Source of the DNA: an uncultured Bacteroidota bacterium | GTDB lineage: Bacteria; Bacteroidota; Bacteroidia; NS11-12g; UBA9320 | Direction: 5' to 3' | NCBI GenBank assembly: GCA_937124965.1 | Contig: CAKZLB010000046.1 | Location: 36,776 to 100,775, forward strand | Length of the DNA: 64,000 bases | Shown here: positions 54,733 through 63,657 of the stretch, in pieces | How the letters are laid out: each line of letters starts with the position of its first letter | Numbering within the stretch: position 1 is the stretch's first letter | Position numbers and translations under genes: made by a program | The notes under the pieces: model-generated | Database searches by the model: none | The model's input: only the letters and a program-made list of their open reading frames with translations | Told to the model about the DNA's origin: nothing

Positions 54733-55578
54733 TTAATTTTTTAAAGGTTTTAAACTCAACATTGCACTTGCTGCATATTGGTTTGATCTATATTCTATAC
54801 GTAATGTCTTATTGTCTGATGGTTTAACTTCTAACTTAGATCCTTTGAATGGTAATGCTAACAATGCCAATCCAGAATTAATCGTTGGTCGAATTCCACG
54901 AAAACCACCCTCTTGATTGCTTCTTGGTATCAAATAATCCACTTCTGGGGAGATTAAAACAATGTTTAAACTTTTTAGGGGCTGATTGTTCGTTTTTACG
55001 TGCAAAGCAGGAGAGGTACTTTCAACCGAAACATATTCCGTTGAATTTGAACTTGATTGCTGAATAACGTGAGGAACTAGATCCTTCTTCACGGCACCCA
55101 TTGATTTTGTGCTTCTTTTGGGAGCAACGTTTTCAACATTATCATTAGGGTTTGAAGCTAAACTCTTTACATTCTCAGATGCTTGTGTTGGTTCATCGAT
55201 TGGATACATGGCATCTGGCGTTATTACTTCACTTGGGACAGCGTCAATTATTGTTGAGCTAATTTGCACATCAGACTTGTTTTTAAGAAAATACCATCCG
55301 ATTGGTAACGCAATAATTACCGCAGCCGCTACGCTTGCTGCTTTAGTCCACGAAAAAGCCGCAAATGCCAATATCCGTGTATCTTTTTTTAGTAAGTCGT
55401 TTTTATGTTTATAGACGATTTTTGATTCAGGTAACTTTGTATTTTGCAAAAGCTCCCATTCACTTTGTAACGCTTCGCTGCCGTTTATTTTAGCGAGAAT
55501 CTTATCCGCGTCCTCTGCAGTCATCCCTCCTTCTAGGAGTTCAAACATTTCCCAATCTATGTTTTTATTATCTTTCAT
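54733..55578 (-). CDS. Anti-sigma-like single-pass membrane protein
   Basis: A 281-residue protein. The N-terminal part (about 1-50: MKDNKNIDWEMFELLEGGMTAEDADKILAKINGSEALQSEWELLQ) has the pattern of a cytoplasmic anti-sigma domain. A single membrane segment follows at about 77-97 (TKAASVAAAVIIALPIGWYFL), then a long low-complexity periplasmic tail rich in Ser, Asn and Pro. It overlaps the ECF sigma gene by 4 bp (55575-55578), which strongly suggests it controls that sigma factor. No zinc-binding HxxxCxxC motif is seen. Confidence 0.78.
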   Translation of the reverse strand: MKDNKNIDWEMFELLEGGMTAEDADKILAKINGSEALQSEWELLQNTKLPESKIVYKHKNDLLKKDTRILAFAAFSWTKAASVAAAVIIALPIGWYFLKNKSDVQISSTIIDAVPSEVITPDAMYPIDEPTQASENVKSLASNPNDNVENVAPKRSTKSMGAVKKDLVPHVIQQSSSNSTEYVSVESTSPALHVKTNNQPLKSLNIVLISPEVDYLIPRSNQEGGFRGIRPTINSGLALLALPFKGSKLEVKPSDNKTLRIEYRSNQYAASAMLSLKPLKN

Positions 55579-56060
55579 AGCACTAATTGCATGTCTTTCA
55601 AATAGGTTTTAAGAAATTGTCTTGCTCTAAAAATGTTAATTTTCACTTGAGCTTCCGTCATCCCTGTAATATCTCCTATACTTCTGTAATCATAGCCTTC
55701 GTAATCACGTAATAAAATCGCCGTTTTTTGATTTTCAGGTAATCGTTCTACTGCTTTGTTTATAATTTCCAGCGTGTCTGAATACTGTTCCGAATGACTA
55801 TACGTATTCTCCGAAACCTCATCCATACCAGTCTGTCGCTTCCTTTTGCGTATTATGTCGATACAGTTATTGTATGCGATTTTAAATAAGAAAGCTTTTG
55901 CTGTTTTCATTTCAACTTTATCTTTTCTGACCCAGAGTTTTTCAAAGGTGTTTTGCACAACATTTTCGGCTTCAAATTCGTCTCTTAAATTCTTAAGGGC
56001 GAATCTGAAGATTCCATCCGAGAGCAACTCAACACAACTATTATACTCTTTAGTGGTCAT
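55575..56060 (-). CDS. ECF RNA polymerase sigma factor
   Basis: A 161-residue sigma factor. Region 2 (about 10-75) has SDGIFRFALKNLRDEFEAENVVQNTFEKLWVRKDKVEMKTAKAFLFKIAYNNCIDIIRKRKR. Region 4 (about 105-155) contains LPENQKTAILLRDYEGYDYRSIGDITGMTEAQVKINIFRARQFLK. First gene of a sigma / anti-sigma-like / outer-membrane protein operon, the usual Bacteroidota arrangement for an envelope-responsive sigma with its first target. The start codon overlap with the next gene is 4 bp. Confidence 0.93.
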   Translation of the reverse strand: MTTKEYNSCVELLSDGIFRFALKNLRDEFEAENVVQNTFEKLWVRKDKVEMKTAKAFLFKIAYNNCIDIIRKRKRQTGMDEVSENTYSHSEQYSDTLEIINKAVERLPENQKTAILLRDYEGYDYRSIGDITGMTEAQVKINIFRARQFLKTYLKDMQLVL

Positions 56061-56194
56061 TAATTGTTTGTGATACGATATCAGTAATTAAAAGTTACAG
56101 TAAAGTTAGCTTTTTATGCCACTATATCATAAATGCCTTATTACCAGTACTATAAATTATCTAAATCTTCCAGTTTTTTTACCAAATTTGCAGC

Positions 56195-56938
56195 GTGAGT
56201 AAAACAAAACCTTGGTTTGAAGAATGGTTCGATTCCTCCTATTACCATTTATTATACGGGAATAGAGATCAGTCCGAAGCAAATCACTTCATAAAAAATC
56301 TCTTAGAATATTTACAACCAAATTCTAACGATCACTTTTTGGATCTTGCATGTGGTAAAGGGCGTCATGCGCTTGAAATTGCACTGAATGGATATAAAAC
56401 TACAGGGATTGATTTAAGTGCGAACAGTATTGAAGAGGCAAAAAAAATAAATAACGCGTTGCTGTCGTTTCATGTTGGCGACATGAGGCATATTCACTTT
56501 GAAGATAATTTTGAGTACATTTTTAATCTTTTTACAAGTTTTGGCTATTTTGAAACGGTAGATGGTCAAAAAGAGACGTTGCGTTCCATAAACTCTCAAC
56601 TGAAAGAAAATGGAACCTTTGTTCTTGACTATTTCAACACCAACAAAGTCGAGAAGTTAATTCGTGAAAAGCCGAATCGAGAAATCACAAAAGATGGTGT
56701 GCATTTTAAAACTAAGAAGCGAATATCAAATCAATTTATTTCTAAAGAGATAAATATAACTGACGGGGATCAAACCCGCACTTTTTATGAGCATGTTTGG
56801 AGGCTTACGTTTAACAACTTTTCAGAACTATTGTCAAATGCTGGCTTTAAAATCCAAACAATTTTTGGTGATTATGAGTTAAACAAGTTTAATACAGAAG
56901 AATCGGAACGATTAATCATTATCGCACAGAAGTTGTAA
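56195..56938 (+). CDS. Class I SAM-dependent methyltransferase
   Basis: A 247-residue soluble methyltransferase starting at GTG 56195 (MSKTKPWFEEWFDSSYYHLLYGNRD). The SAM motif I is HFLDLACGKGRHALEIALNGYKTTGIDLSANSIEEAKK, with post-I acidic residue in GIDLS, and motif II is YIFNLFTSFGYFE. The rest is a beta-rich lid. The methyl acceptor is unknown. The stop at 56938 is followed immediately by the ATG of a PAP2-family gene at 56939, so the two genes are coupled. Confidence 0.88.
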   Translation: MSKTKPWFEEWFDSSYYHLLYGNRDQSEANHFIKNLLEYLQPNSNDHFLDLACGKGRHALEIALNGYKTTGIDLSANSIEEAKKINNALLSFHVGDMRHIHFEDNFEYIFNLFTSFGYFETVDGQKETLRSINSQLKENGTFVLDYFNTNKVEKLIREKPNREITKDGVHFKTKKRISNQFISKEINITDGDQTRTFYEHVWRLTFNNFSELLSNAGFKIQTIFGDYELNKFNTEESERLIIIAQKL

Positions 56939-57526
56939 ATGCTTGAATATTTAGAATATATCGACATTAGGTTGTTTTATCACATTAATCACTGTGTAAA
57001 AAATGACTTTTTTGATGTTCTGATGCCACTTGCTAGGGATAAATATACTTGGATACCGTTATATGCGCTTCTTTCATTTTTAATTATTCGAAAGCATAAG
57101 ATTAAGGCGGTTTACGTTCTTGGATATGCATTACTTAGTTTAGTATTAGCTGACCAGATAAGTGCCAGCATTATTAAACCTTTAGTGGGAAGAGTTAGAC
57201 CTTGCAACGATACGTCTCTTGCTCAATACGTTCACAATGAACTAGTCGATTGTGGCAGTGGTTTTAGCTTTGTAAGTAGTCATGCAACAAATCATTTTGC
57301 TTTGGCAATTTACTTTATAATGGTTTTTTCAAAACCAAGTAATCGTTTTTTCATAGTTTTAGGCTTTGTATTGTGGGCTGGTCTGATTTCCTTTGCACAG
57401 GTCTATGTTGGTGTCCATTTTCCATTCGATGTGATTGTTGGAGGAATCCTTGGAAGCTTGATTGGTTATGGTGCTGGATGGGCTGAACGATACACTTTAT
57501 GTTTTAGGTCGGGAAAACTCTTATAA
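56939..57526 (+). CDS. PAP2-family membrane phosphatase
   Basis: A 195-residue inner-membrane protein with about five or six segments. The tripartite PAP2 signature is visible: KPLVGRVRPC (motif 1), SSHATNHFA (motif 2, catalytic His) and VYVGVHFPFDVIVGG (motif 3). It dephosphorylates lipid pyrophosphates or phosphatidic acid at the membrane, for example undecaprenyl pyrophosphate. It starts on the base after the methyltransferase stop; a TTG-started ZIP-family gene follows 6 bp later. Confidence 0.9.
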   Translation: MLEYLEYIDIRLFYHINHCVKNDFFDVLMPLARDKYTWIPLYALLSFLIIRKHKIKAVYVLGYALLSLVLADQISASIIKPLVGRVRPCNDTSLAQYVHNELVDCGSGFSFVSSHATNHFALAIYFIMVFSKPSNRFFIVLGFVLWAGLISFAQVYVGVHFPFDVIVGGILGSLIGYGAGWAERYTLCFRSGKLL

Positions 57527-57532
57527 ACAAAT

Positions 57533-58261
57533 TTGAACTTCTGGTTTTACTTTATTCTATTCTTCTTCCCATTGCTTGGAGGAACCATTGGACTGATAAT
57601 CCAAAATCACAAAACAGAACAACTTAAGCTGTTCCTTGCTTTTAGTGGTGCGTTTTTATTTTCTATAACAGCCATTAGTATCATTCCTGAAGTATATGGG
57701 CATCACACTCATGTTAATGTCGGTTATTTCATTTTGGCGGGCTTTTTTCTGCAAATTGTAATCGATCTTTTTTCTCATGGTGTAGAGCATGGTCACCTGC
57801 ATCATCACAAATCTGACAAAACACCATACGGTATTTTTATAGCGTTGAGCCTTCATGCTTTTCTTGAAGGAATGGCTGCAGGCAGTAACCTGTTTTCTGA
57901 GAACATACAATCAAGTTTTATATTTGGAATTGCGCTACATGAAATCCCAGCGGCATTTGCCCTTATTACATTACTTAAAGCATCAAATGTTAAGAAAAAG
58001 TACCTCTATACGTGGCTTGTGGTATATGCATTAATGACAATTTTCGGGTCGATTGCAAGCACGGTCGCTCTAAAATACATTCCTCATTTAGAAGATTATA
58101 TGGTGTACTTAGTTGCTCTTGTGATTGGGGTATTCTTACACATTTCTACCACAATACTTTTTGAGAATACAGACAATCATAAGTTTAGTCGGTACAAACT
58201 CTTAGCGATAGCAATTGGCGTTGGAGTTGCACTATTAAGCACTGCGATACATTTTCACTAA
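57533..58261 (+). CDS. ZIP family divalent-metal transporter
   Basis: A 242-residue transporter starting at TTG 57533 (MNFWFYFILFFFPLLGG) with about seven or eight membrane segments. Metal-site motifs of the ZIP family are present: HAFLEGMAAGSN (segment 4) and HEIPAAFALITLL (segment 5), with a His-rich loop HGVEHGHLHHHKSD before segment 4. It imports zinc or a similar divalent metal. Third gene of the methyltransferase-PAP2-ZIP operon (6 bp gap). A GATGAT/ATCATC inverted repeat lies downstream. Confidence 0.92.
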   Translation: MNFWFYFILFFFPLLGGTIGLIIQNHKTEQLKLFLAFSGAFLFSITAISIIPEVYGHHTHVNVGYFILAGFFLQIVIDLFSHGVEHGHLHHHKSDKTPYGIFIALSLHAFLEGMAAGSNLFSENIQSSFIFGIALHEIPAAFALITLLKASNVKKKYLYTWLVVYALMTIFGSIASTVALKYIPHLEDYMVYLVALVIGVFLHISTTILFENTDNHKFSRYKLLAIAIGVGVALLSTAIHFH

Positions 58262-58271
58262 GGTAAATTTC

Positions 58272-58338
58272 AATCAGACATTCTTAAATTCTATTTTTTT
58301 AGATGATTATCATCCTATATTAGCGGTCTGATTTTTTT
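58272..58338 (+). terminator. Terminator-like nested hairpin after the ZIP gene
   Basis: AATCAGAC (58272-58279) can pair with GTCTGATT (58326-58333), followed by a run of T to 58338. A second perfect inverted repeat GATGAT-T-ATCATC lies inside. The large loop makes the terminator less certain. Confidence 0.5.
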
Positions 58339-58354
58339 GACTGCTGTTAGAAAT

Positions 58355-59473
58355 ATGGTTGATACGCGAAAGTTTGTCTTGCTTACTTTGATGTTGTTAG
58401 TCACCTTACTAGGTGTTTCTGGTTGTCAACTTGGCCGTTTTGTCTTTTACAACTTTGCCGACATCAGTGATCATAAAAAATTTCAAAATAGGGTTGTCCA
58501 TCGAGACACTTCACACTTCGAGTTTTTTCAGACCGAAACAGGTAGGCACCCAAAAAAAATGATTGGATTAGACCAAAAAGAAGTCTCATTTGAAGAGTTT
58601 TTACACCAAACAAATACAGTGTCTTTTCTAATTATTCAGAACGACACACTGCAGTATGAATCCTACTTTCATCATTATACGGATTCAAGTATTATCCCTT
58701 CTTTTTCTATTTCAAAGTCTGTTATCTCCATATTAATTGGTTGTGCAATTGATGATAGTTTGATTAGTAGTGTTGAAGATCCGATCACTAAATACTTGCC
58801 TGAATTAGAAGATAAAAACTTAAAAAAGGTCAAAATAAAACACCTATTACAAATGACCTCAGGAATTGATTTTAATGAGAGTTATTCAAATCCATTCGGA
58901 GATGCGGCGGCATTTTATTACGGTACAAATCTTAGAAAGAAAACATTGCGTTTAACGCTGAAAGAAACACCAGGGACTCATTTTGAATATATTAGTGGAA
59001 ATACCCAACTGCTTGCAATGATTCTGGAAAGTGTTTTGGCTTCAAAGAATGTTAGTCACTATTTAGAAACGAAAATTTGGAAACCTTTAAACATGGAATT
59101 TGATGCTTCATGGAGCATTGATAAAAATGATGAAGGAATTGAAAAGGCATTTTGTTGCATTAATGCGCGAGCCCGTGACTACGCAAAAATTGGTAGACTG
59201 TACGCGAATAAAGGTAATTGGAACGGCACTCAAATTGTGTCGGAACAATGGGTTGAACAATCCACTAAAATTGACACTAGTGAGGCCAGCGTCAACTACT
59301 ATCAATACAGCTGGTGGCTTCCATCTCCTGATGGAGATTTTATTGCTGAAGGCATCCTCGGACAGCTAATTTACATTCACCCAAAGAAAAACTTGATTAT
59401 TGTTCGAATGGGCAAAAATGAAGGTAGCACGGATTGGTGGGGTATGATGAAAAGCTTGGCATCATCATATTAA
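58355..59473 (+). CDS. Serine hydrolase, beta-lactamase/class C-like lipoprotein
   Basis: ATG 58355 (MVDTRKFVLLTLMLLVTLLGVSGC) gives a 372-residue lipoprotein; a TTG at 58337 is also in frame. The catalytic domain has the S-x-x-K motif in SISKSVIS and a Tyr-containing YISGNTQL in place of the usual Y-x-N. GILGQ stands at the third-motif position, as in other class C-like hydrolases and esterases. It is periplasmic or surface-exposed, and its natural substrate is unknown; it is more likely a peptidase or esterase than a resistance enzyme. Single gene. Confidence 0.85.
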   Translation: MVDTRKFVLLTLMLLVTLLGVSGCQLGRFVFYNFADISDHKKFQNRVVHRDTSHFEFFQTETGRHPKKMIGLDQKEVSFEEFLHQTNTVSFLIIQNDTLQYESYFHHYTDSSIIPSFSISKSVISILIGCAIDDSLISSVEDPITKYLPELEDKNLKKVKIKHLLQMTSGIDFNESYSNPFGDAAAFYYGTNLRKKTLRLTLKETPGTHFEYISGNTQLLAMILESVLASKNVSHYLETKIWKPLNMEFDASWSIDKNDEGIEKAFCCINARARDYAKIGRLYANKGNWNGTQIVSEQWVEQSTKIDTSEASVNYYQYSWWLPSPDGDFIAEGILGQLIYIHPKKNLIIVRMGKNEGSTDWWGMMKSLASSY

Positions 59474-59532
59474 TTTATCCTAATCAACAATATGTCTTTG
59501 ATCAAAATCCACGTTAATACAGGTACTTAGAG

Positions 59533-61113
59533 TTAATCGAAAATAACTCGACCCAACTTATATTCCCTTCTACCAACTAAATAAACCGTAGATCTGCCAT
59601 CGCGCATACTTACGAATTCTTTAGGCACAGGAATTAGTTGCTTGCGTTCAATCATCCCAAGAGACTGTACTTCTTTTTCTCCGTCAAACGTCATAGAAGC
59701 ATGAACAAAGTGCAAACCTTTATACGCCTCTTTATCTGTTTTTTTGTCATAGTCAAGACCTGCTACGCTATAACCATTGTCGACAAAAAGGAAATTCATT
59801 TTTCCATCTGAAATTACAAGATTGAAACCACTATAGCGTCCTCCATCGTTTGTAGAATACTGTTTTTTCAATATTTTTTCATGCCACTCAATTTCACCTT
59901 CTTCATCAAAGCTTACTACTATGATATCATTGTAGTAATAGTGATAGGTAGTTCTTGTAGTTGTGGTACCATTGGCATTTGTTGTGGTTGTGGTTGTTAC
60001 ACGGATATAATATTGTTCAGCAACCATTACCAAACCACCGTCTTCTTTCTCGATAAGTCCTCGAATACTATATGAGTATAGTTCAACATTTTTCCCCTTA
60101 CTTGCTCGTTTTTTCGTTTTCTTAGTTTGCTTTTCCGTTAGACCTTGAGTCAAAAAGTCCATGTCAAACTCTTCTAAGGTTTCAACAAGTATGTCTTGCG
60201 ACTCGCTATCAATCTCAAGATAAAAAGCACCAGCCGCTCCTGAAATTGTAGAATTAGAATACAAACCAGAGCATAAGATATCTCCATTGTCTTTAATGAA
60301 ATAGTTAATCTCAGAAATAAACTTCTGCGAAAGTTTCAGGTCGTATTCGACCATGTCACTACCTTCTTCATAAAATGCTATAAGCTTATAGGTTCCACGT
60401 GGCTTGCCTTTAGTACGCGCCGACTTTTCCTTGTAGTACTTACCGAGAATTAACACATTTCCCTGATTATCAACATCGTACTGAGATATCCCAAAATCTC
60501 TATCAGCGTAAGGAATGGTAAGAACATCATCCCACAAGATTTCAAAGTTTTCATCCATTACCACAACGCTTACCTCATCCCGTGCATCTTTCGCACGTTT
60601 ATTTGGCGTATTGGCAAAAGCTAACAACTTTGACGAATCCCTCGAGATACTAATGTCAAATGATCCTGAATTTCTTTTTGACGTATATGTTAAACCAAAA
60701 ACTTTAGTCTCCGTTTGTAAGGTGCTTAAGTCGTCCTGTGATAACGTAACATAAAACAAATCATTTGTTCGACTTGCCTTATCAAGCTTACTATAAAAAA
60801 CGACCAAACCACCATTGAAACTGATAATTGACTCAATATAAGACCGTTTTGGCACAATGTCGGGCGTAAGTAATACCGACTCTTCTTGCTCCATGTCTTC
60901 ATTATACTTTACTATGTATGGCTTCTTTTTTATCCAGTTACGACTAAAGATAACATCATTTTCACCCAAAATAAGGTAGCTCATCACATTTTTCTTGGTC
61001 GAAATAGGGTCACTAAGATTTACAGTGACACCATTTCCCTCAAATTGTTGAGCTAAGGCGTTGGGAATAGTTATGACAAGAGAGAATAGTAATACAAGTA
61101 GATTCTTTTTCAT
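59533..61113 (-). CDS. Secreted propeller-like protein, paralogue A
   Basis: A 526-residue protein with a signal peptide (LLVLLFSLVITIPNALA) and no lipobox or T9SS domain. It is beta-rich with repeats of the form GNVLILGKYYKE, GDILCSGLYSN and GGLVMVAEQYYIRV, suggesting a beta-propeller. A low-complexity insert near 375-400 (VTTTTTTNANGTTTTRTTYHYYY) is coded by GTT/GTAGTT-like repeats around 59944-60004. I do not recognise a family. It is 132 bp from, and clearly homologous to, the gene at 61246-62781, including the same C-terminal 'EYKxGxxxx' end. Confidence 0.78.
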   Translation of the reverse strand: MKKNLLVLLFSLVITIPNALAQQFEGNGVTVNLSDPISTKKNVMSYLILGENDVIFSRNWIKKKPYIVKYNEDMEQEESVLLTPDIVPKRSYIESIISFNGGLVVFYSKLDKASRTNDLFYVTLSQDDLSTLQTETKVFGLTYTSKRNSGSFDISISRDSSKLLAFANTPNKRAKDARDEVSVVVMDENFEILWDDVLTIPYADRDFGISQYDVDNQGNVLILGKYYKEKSARTKGKPRGTYKLIAFYEEGSDMVEYDLKLSQKFISEINYFIKDNGDILCSGLYSNSTISGAAGAFYLEIDSESQDILVETLEEFDMDFLTQGLTEKQTKKTKKRASKGKNVELYSYSIRGLIEKEDGGLVMVAEQYYIRVTTTTTTNANGTTTTRTTYHYYYNDIIVVSFDEEGEIEWHEKILKKQYSTNDGGRYSGFNLVISDGKMNFLFVDNGYSVAGLDYDKKTDKEAYKGLHFVHASMTFDGEKEVQSLGMIERKQLIPVPKEFVSMRDGRSTVYLVGRREYKLGRVIFD

Positions 61114-61245
61114 GATACAAGTTTACTGATTATGTGATTTATTTTAATACAATTGGCACTATTATAATGAATTAAATTTCAAAAACTTCTTAGATTAATT
61201 CCTATGCAGTGTATTTAACATCTTTCTGGTTTGCTTGATTTCGTT

Positions 61246-62781
61246 TTATCTCAATGTTATCGTTCCCATCTTATATTCCTTCTTTGTAGACGACATAAAA
61301 AGAATTTGACCGTCACTTAATACATTTAAACTTTCCAAGAGAGGTTCAAATTCTTTTTTAGGGATTACCCCTAGTGATTGAGCTTTCTTATTTCCAGAAC
61401 CATCAACCACTAAATGGGCAAAATGAGAGTCGTAATAGTAGTCATTGGGCGAATCAGGGACATAGTTTAAATCAGCTATGGCAAACCCTTTTACATTATA
61501 AAAAAAATGTAATTCATTATTTACAAAGACATAATTTGAGAGCGTATATCCACTATAAAAAGAGTGACCTCCTCTAATCATATCCACGAACTGAGCTTTC
61601 GGGATTCTCTGTTGCCATGATACACTTCTATTAGGATCTAAACATACTACAATTTCATCATACGTTCGAACATGATAAATAGGGTTATCTCCACTTTTAT
61701 AATGCATCCAAGTATGCTCAAGAATAATTGCAATACTCCCATTTTTTAGTTGTTCCCACCCATTATAACTAAGTCCCCTATGTTTACTTAATGACTCCTT
61801 GTACATTGAACGTTTTTTAGAATCTACCTCTCCGTGATACTTAATTTCATATATATCGTCCGAAAACGGATTTAACCTTTCTTTAATAATTTCGAGTGTA
61901 TTTTTATCGATTTCAAGGTAGAAAATACCAGCATCTTTCAAGGCATATGTATTGTTCGTTTTGTAAGAATACGCACTATCCTCGTATATCCCCACATAAG
62001 CGCAATTGCCGTTTGCAAGAAATTTAATCTCACCATCGGAAATTTGGTGGTTTGATAGCTTTAATACCACAGAGTTTTTAATAGTTCTCTCTGCTGTATA
62101 TTTGATCAACATCTTAGAGTATGTAACTTCTTTTGGTCCGTGTACCTTCTTTAAAGTCCCTTTACAATAAATGGCACCCTGCTCATCAAGTAGTATATCC
62201 GTATCTATCATATCGTCTAAAGACTCTACTTCAACTTCCTCCTCAAATTCAAAATCTTCAGACATCTTTTGAACAAACAATGGTTTATCTTTAGATTGTT
62301 TAAATAGTAGCAGAACATCCCTTTTTACGTTTACACGGAAATAATAATAATCAACAAACCACTCGAACTCTCCTACTAAAATTGGTTTGGTTTCAATACT
62401 TAAGTCATCTTTGGATAAAACCAAATAATAAACACTCTCGTACTTCGACTTTTTTCTTTTGGTCTCATAAAAAATAATAATTCCATCCCGAAAATCTTTA
62501 ACGTAACGCACAAGTGAGTGATCCGGAATAACCGCAAACCTTTCTGGGCTTCCTTTTAGTTTTAAACCGTTGTCATAATGATTAATATAAAACTCCCCAT
62601 CTACTTTTGTGAGGCTATGTATTCCATTATTTGAAGGTAGAAATTCAAAATCCGAAACTTCCTTTTTATCAAGAGAAGGTGTTTGTTTTATTGCTAATCC
62701 ATTTCCTTGATATATCTGAGCAACACCAATCGAACATCTTAGAATAAAGAGAATCGTTAATAGCTTAGTCATTTTCTTCAT
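61246..62781 (-). CDS. Secreted propeller-like protein, paralogue B
   Basis: A 511-residue protein with a signal peptide (LLTILFILRCSIGVAQ). Its organisation follows paralogue A: shared segments are YLVLSKDDLS versus YVTLSQDDLS, GIFYLEIDKNTLEIIKERL versus AFYLEIDSESQDILVETL, the SGxxLSNYVFVNNELHFFYNVKG versus SDGKMNFLFVDNGY region, and the ends EYKMGTITLR versus EYKLGRVIFD. It lacks the Thr-rich insert of paralogue A. Function unknown; probably periplasmic or exported by Sec. Divergent from the enoyl-CoA hydratase gene. Confidence 0.78.
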   Translation of the reverse strand: MKKMTKLLTILFILRCSIGVAQIYQGNGLAIKQTPSLDKKEVSDFEFLPSNNGIHSLTKVDGEFYINHYDNGLKLKGSPERFAVIPDHSLVRYVKDFRDGIIIFYETKRKKSKYESVYYLVLSKDDLSIETKPILVGEFEWFVDYYYFRVNVKRDVLLLFKQSKDKPLFVQKMSEDFEFEEEVEVESLDDMIDTDILLDEQGAIYCKGTLKKVHGPKEVTYSKMLIKYTAERTIKNSVVLKLSNHQISDGEIKFLANGNCAYVGIYEDSAYSYKTNNTYALKDAGIFYLEIDKNTLEIIKERLNPFSDDIYEIKYHGEVDSKKRSMYKESLSKHRGLSYNGWEQLKNGSIAIILEHTWMHYKSGDNPIYHVRTYDEIVVCLDPNRSVSWQQRIPKAQFVDMIRGGHSFYSGYTLSNYVFVNNELHFFYNVKGFAIADLNYVPDSPNDYYYDSHFAHLVVDGSGNKKAQSLGVIPKKEFEPLLESLNVLSDGQILFMSSTKKEYKMGTITLR

Positions 62782-62877
62782 GTTTAGAATTGTTTTTTTT
62801 ATGGTGACACGAAATTCGGATTAATTTTCCCCATAAGCAATGAAAGTACTAATATTGAAGTTTGAAATACATTCACT

Positions 62878-63657
62878 ATGAAACCAGAATTAATTCTTGT
62901 TAATCCGTCTTTTGAAGAGCACATTGCTCTTATCCAGATAAATCGTCCAAAAGAGCTTAACGCACTTAACTTACAGGTTATGGGTGAAATTAGAGACGCT
63001 CTTAAACTATTAGATGATGATGACTCCGTTCGTGTAATAATTATAACGGGTAACGAGCGTGCGTTTGCAGCTGGTGCTGATATTAAACAAATGGCGGGCA
63101 AAGGTGCCGTTGACATGCTTAAAATAGATCAGTTTAGTACCTGGGATCAAATTCGCAAAACGAAGAAACCTATCATCGCTGCAGTTAGCGGATTTGCGTT
63201 AGGTGGTGGATGTGAACTAGTGATGACCTGCGACATGGTGGTTGCTTCCGAAACTGCTCAGTTTGGACAACCAGAAATAAAAATTGGTATCATGCCAGGT
63301 GCTGGTGGAACACAACGACTGCCAAGAGCTGTTGGAAAAACAAGAGCGATGGAAATGGTATTAACTGGCAATTTCATTTCGGCTGAAGAAGCTCTTAAGT
63401 ACGGACTGATTAACAAAGTGGTTCCAACCGAAGTTTATCTTACTGAAGCAGTTCGCATGGCAAAAACAATTGCACAACAAAGTCCTATTGCCGTTCAACT
63501 TGCAAAAGAGAGTGTATTAAAAGCATATGAAATGCCCTTACAAGAAGCACTTTCGTTTGAACGAAAAAACTTTTATATGCTGTTTGCCACTGAAGATCAA
63601 AAAGAAGGGATGAATGCTTTTGTTGAAAAACGAAGACCAAGCTTTAAAGGACAATAA
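62878..63657 (+). CDS. Enoyl-CoA hydratase/isomerase (crotonase family)
   Basis: A 259-residue crotonase that hydrates trans-2-enoyl-CoA in fatty-acid or amino-acid breakdown. The oxyanion-hole segments are FAAGADIKQMAG (Ala-Gly, about 64-70) and ALGGGCELVM, with the catalytic Glu residues Glu113 (GGCE) and Glu133 (GQPEIKIGIMPGAGGTQRL). Both are in place, which favours true hydratase activity. Start ATG 62878. The next gene, an aminotransferase, begins at the base after the stop, so the two form an operon. Confidence 0.93.
   Translation: MKPELILVNPSFEEHIALIQINRPKELNALNLQVMGEIRDALKLLDDDDSVRVIIITGNERAFAAGADIKQMAGKGAVDMLKIDQFSTWDQIRKTKKPIIAAVSGFALGGGCELVMTCDMVVASETAQFGQPEIKIGIMPGAGGTQRLPRAVGKTRAMEMVLTGNFISAEEALKYGLINKVVPTEVYLTEAVRMAKTIAQQSPIAVQLAKESVLKAYEMPLQEALSFERKNFYMLFATEDQKEGMNAFVEKRRPSFKGQ

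Noticed and set aside
54256..54744. 162-codon open frame on the plus strand
   Set aside because: It lies antisense to the outer-membrane barrel gene, whose signal peptide and strands are clear; composition is that of a shadow frame.
58355..59473. Beta-lactamase resistance gene
   Set aside because: It shares the serine-hydrolase fold, but the second and third motifs deviate from true class C enzymes; an esterase or peptidase-like role is more likely.
61151..61166. TGGCAC as a second sigma-54 promoter (plus strand)
   Set aside because: No GC lies at the -12 distance and no plus-strand gene follows.
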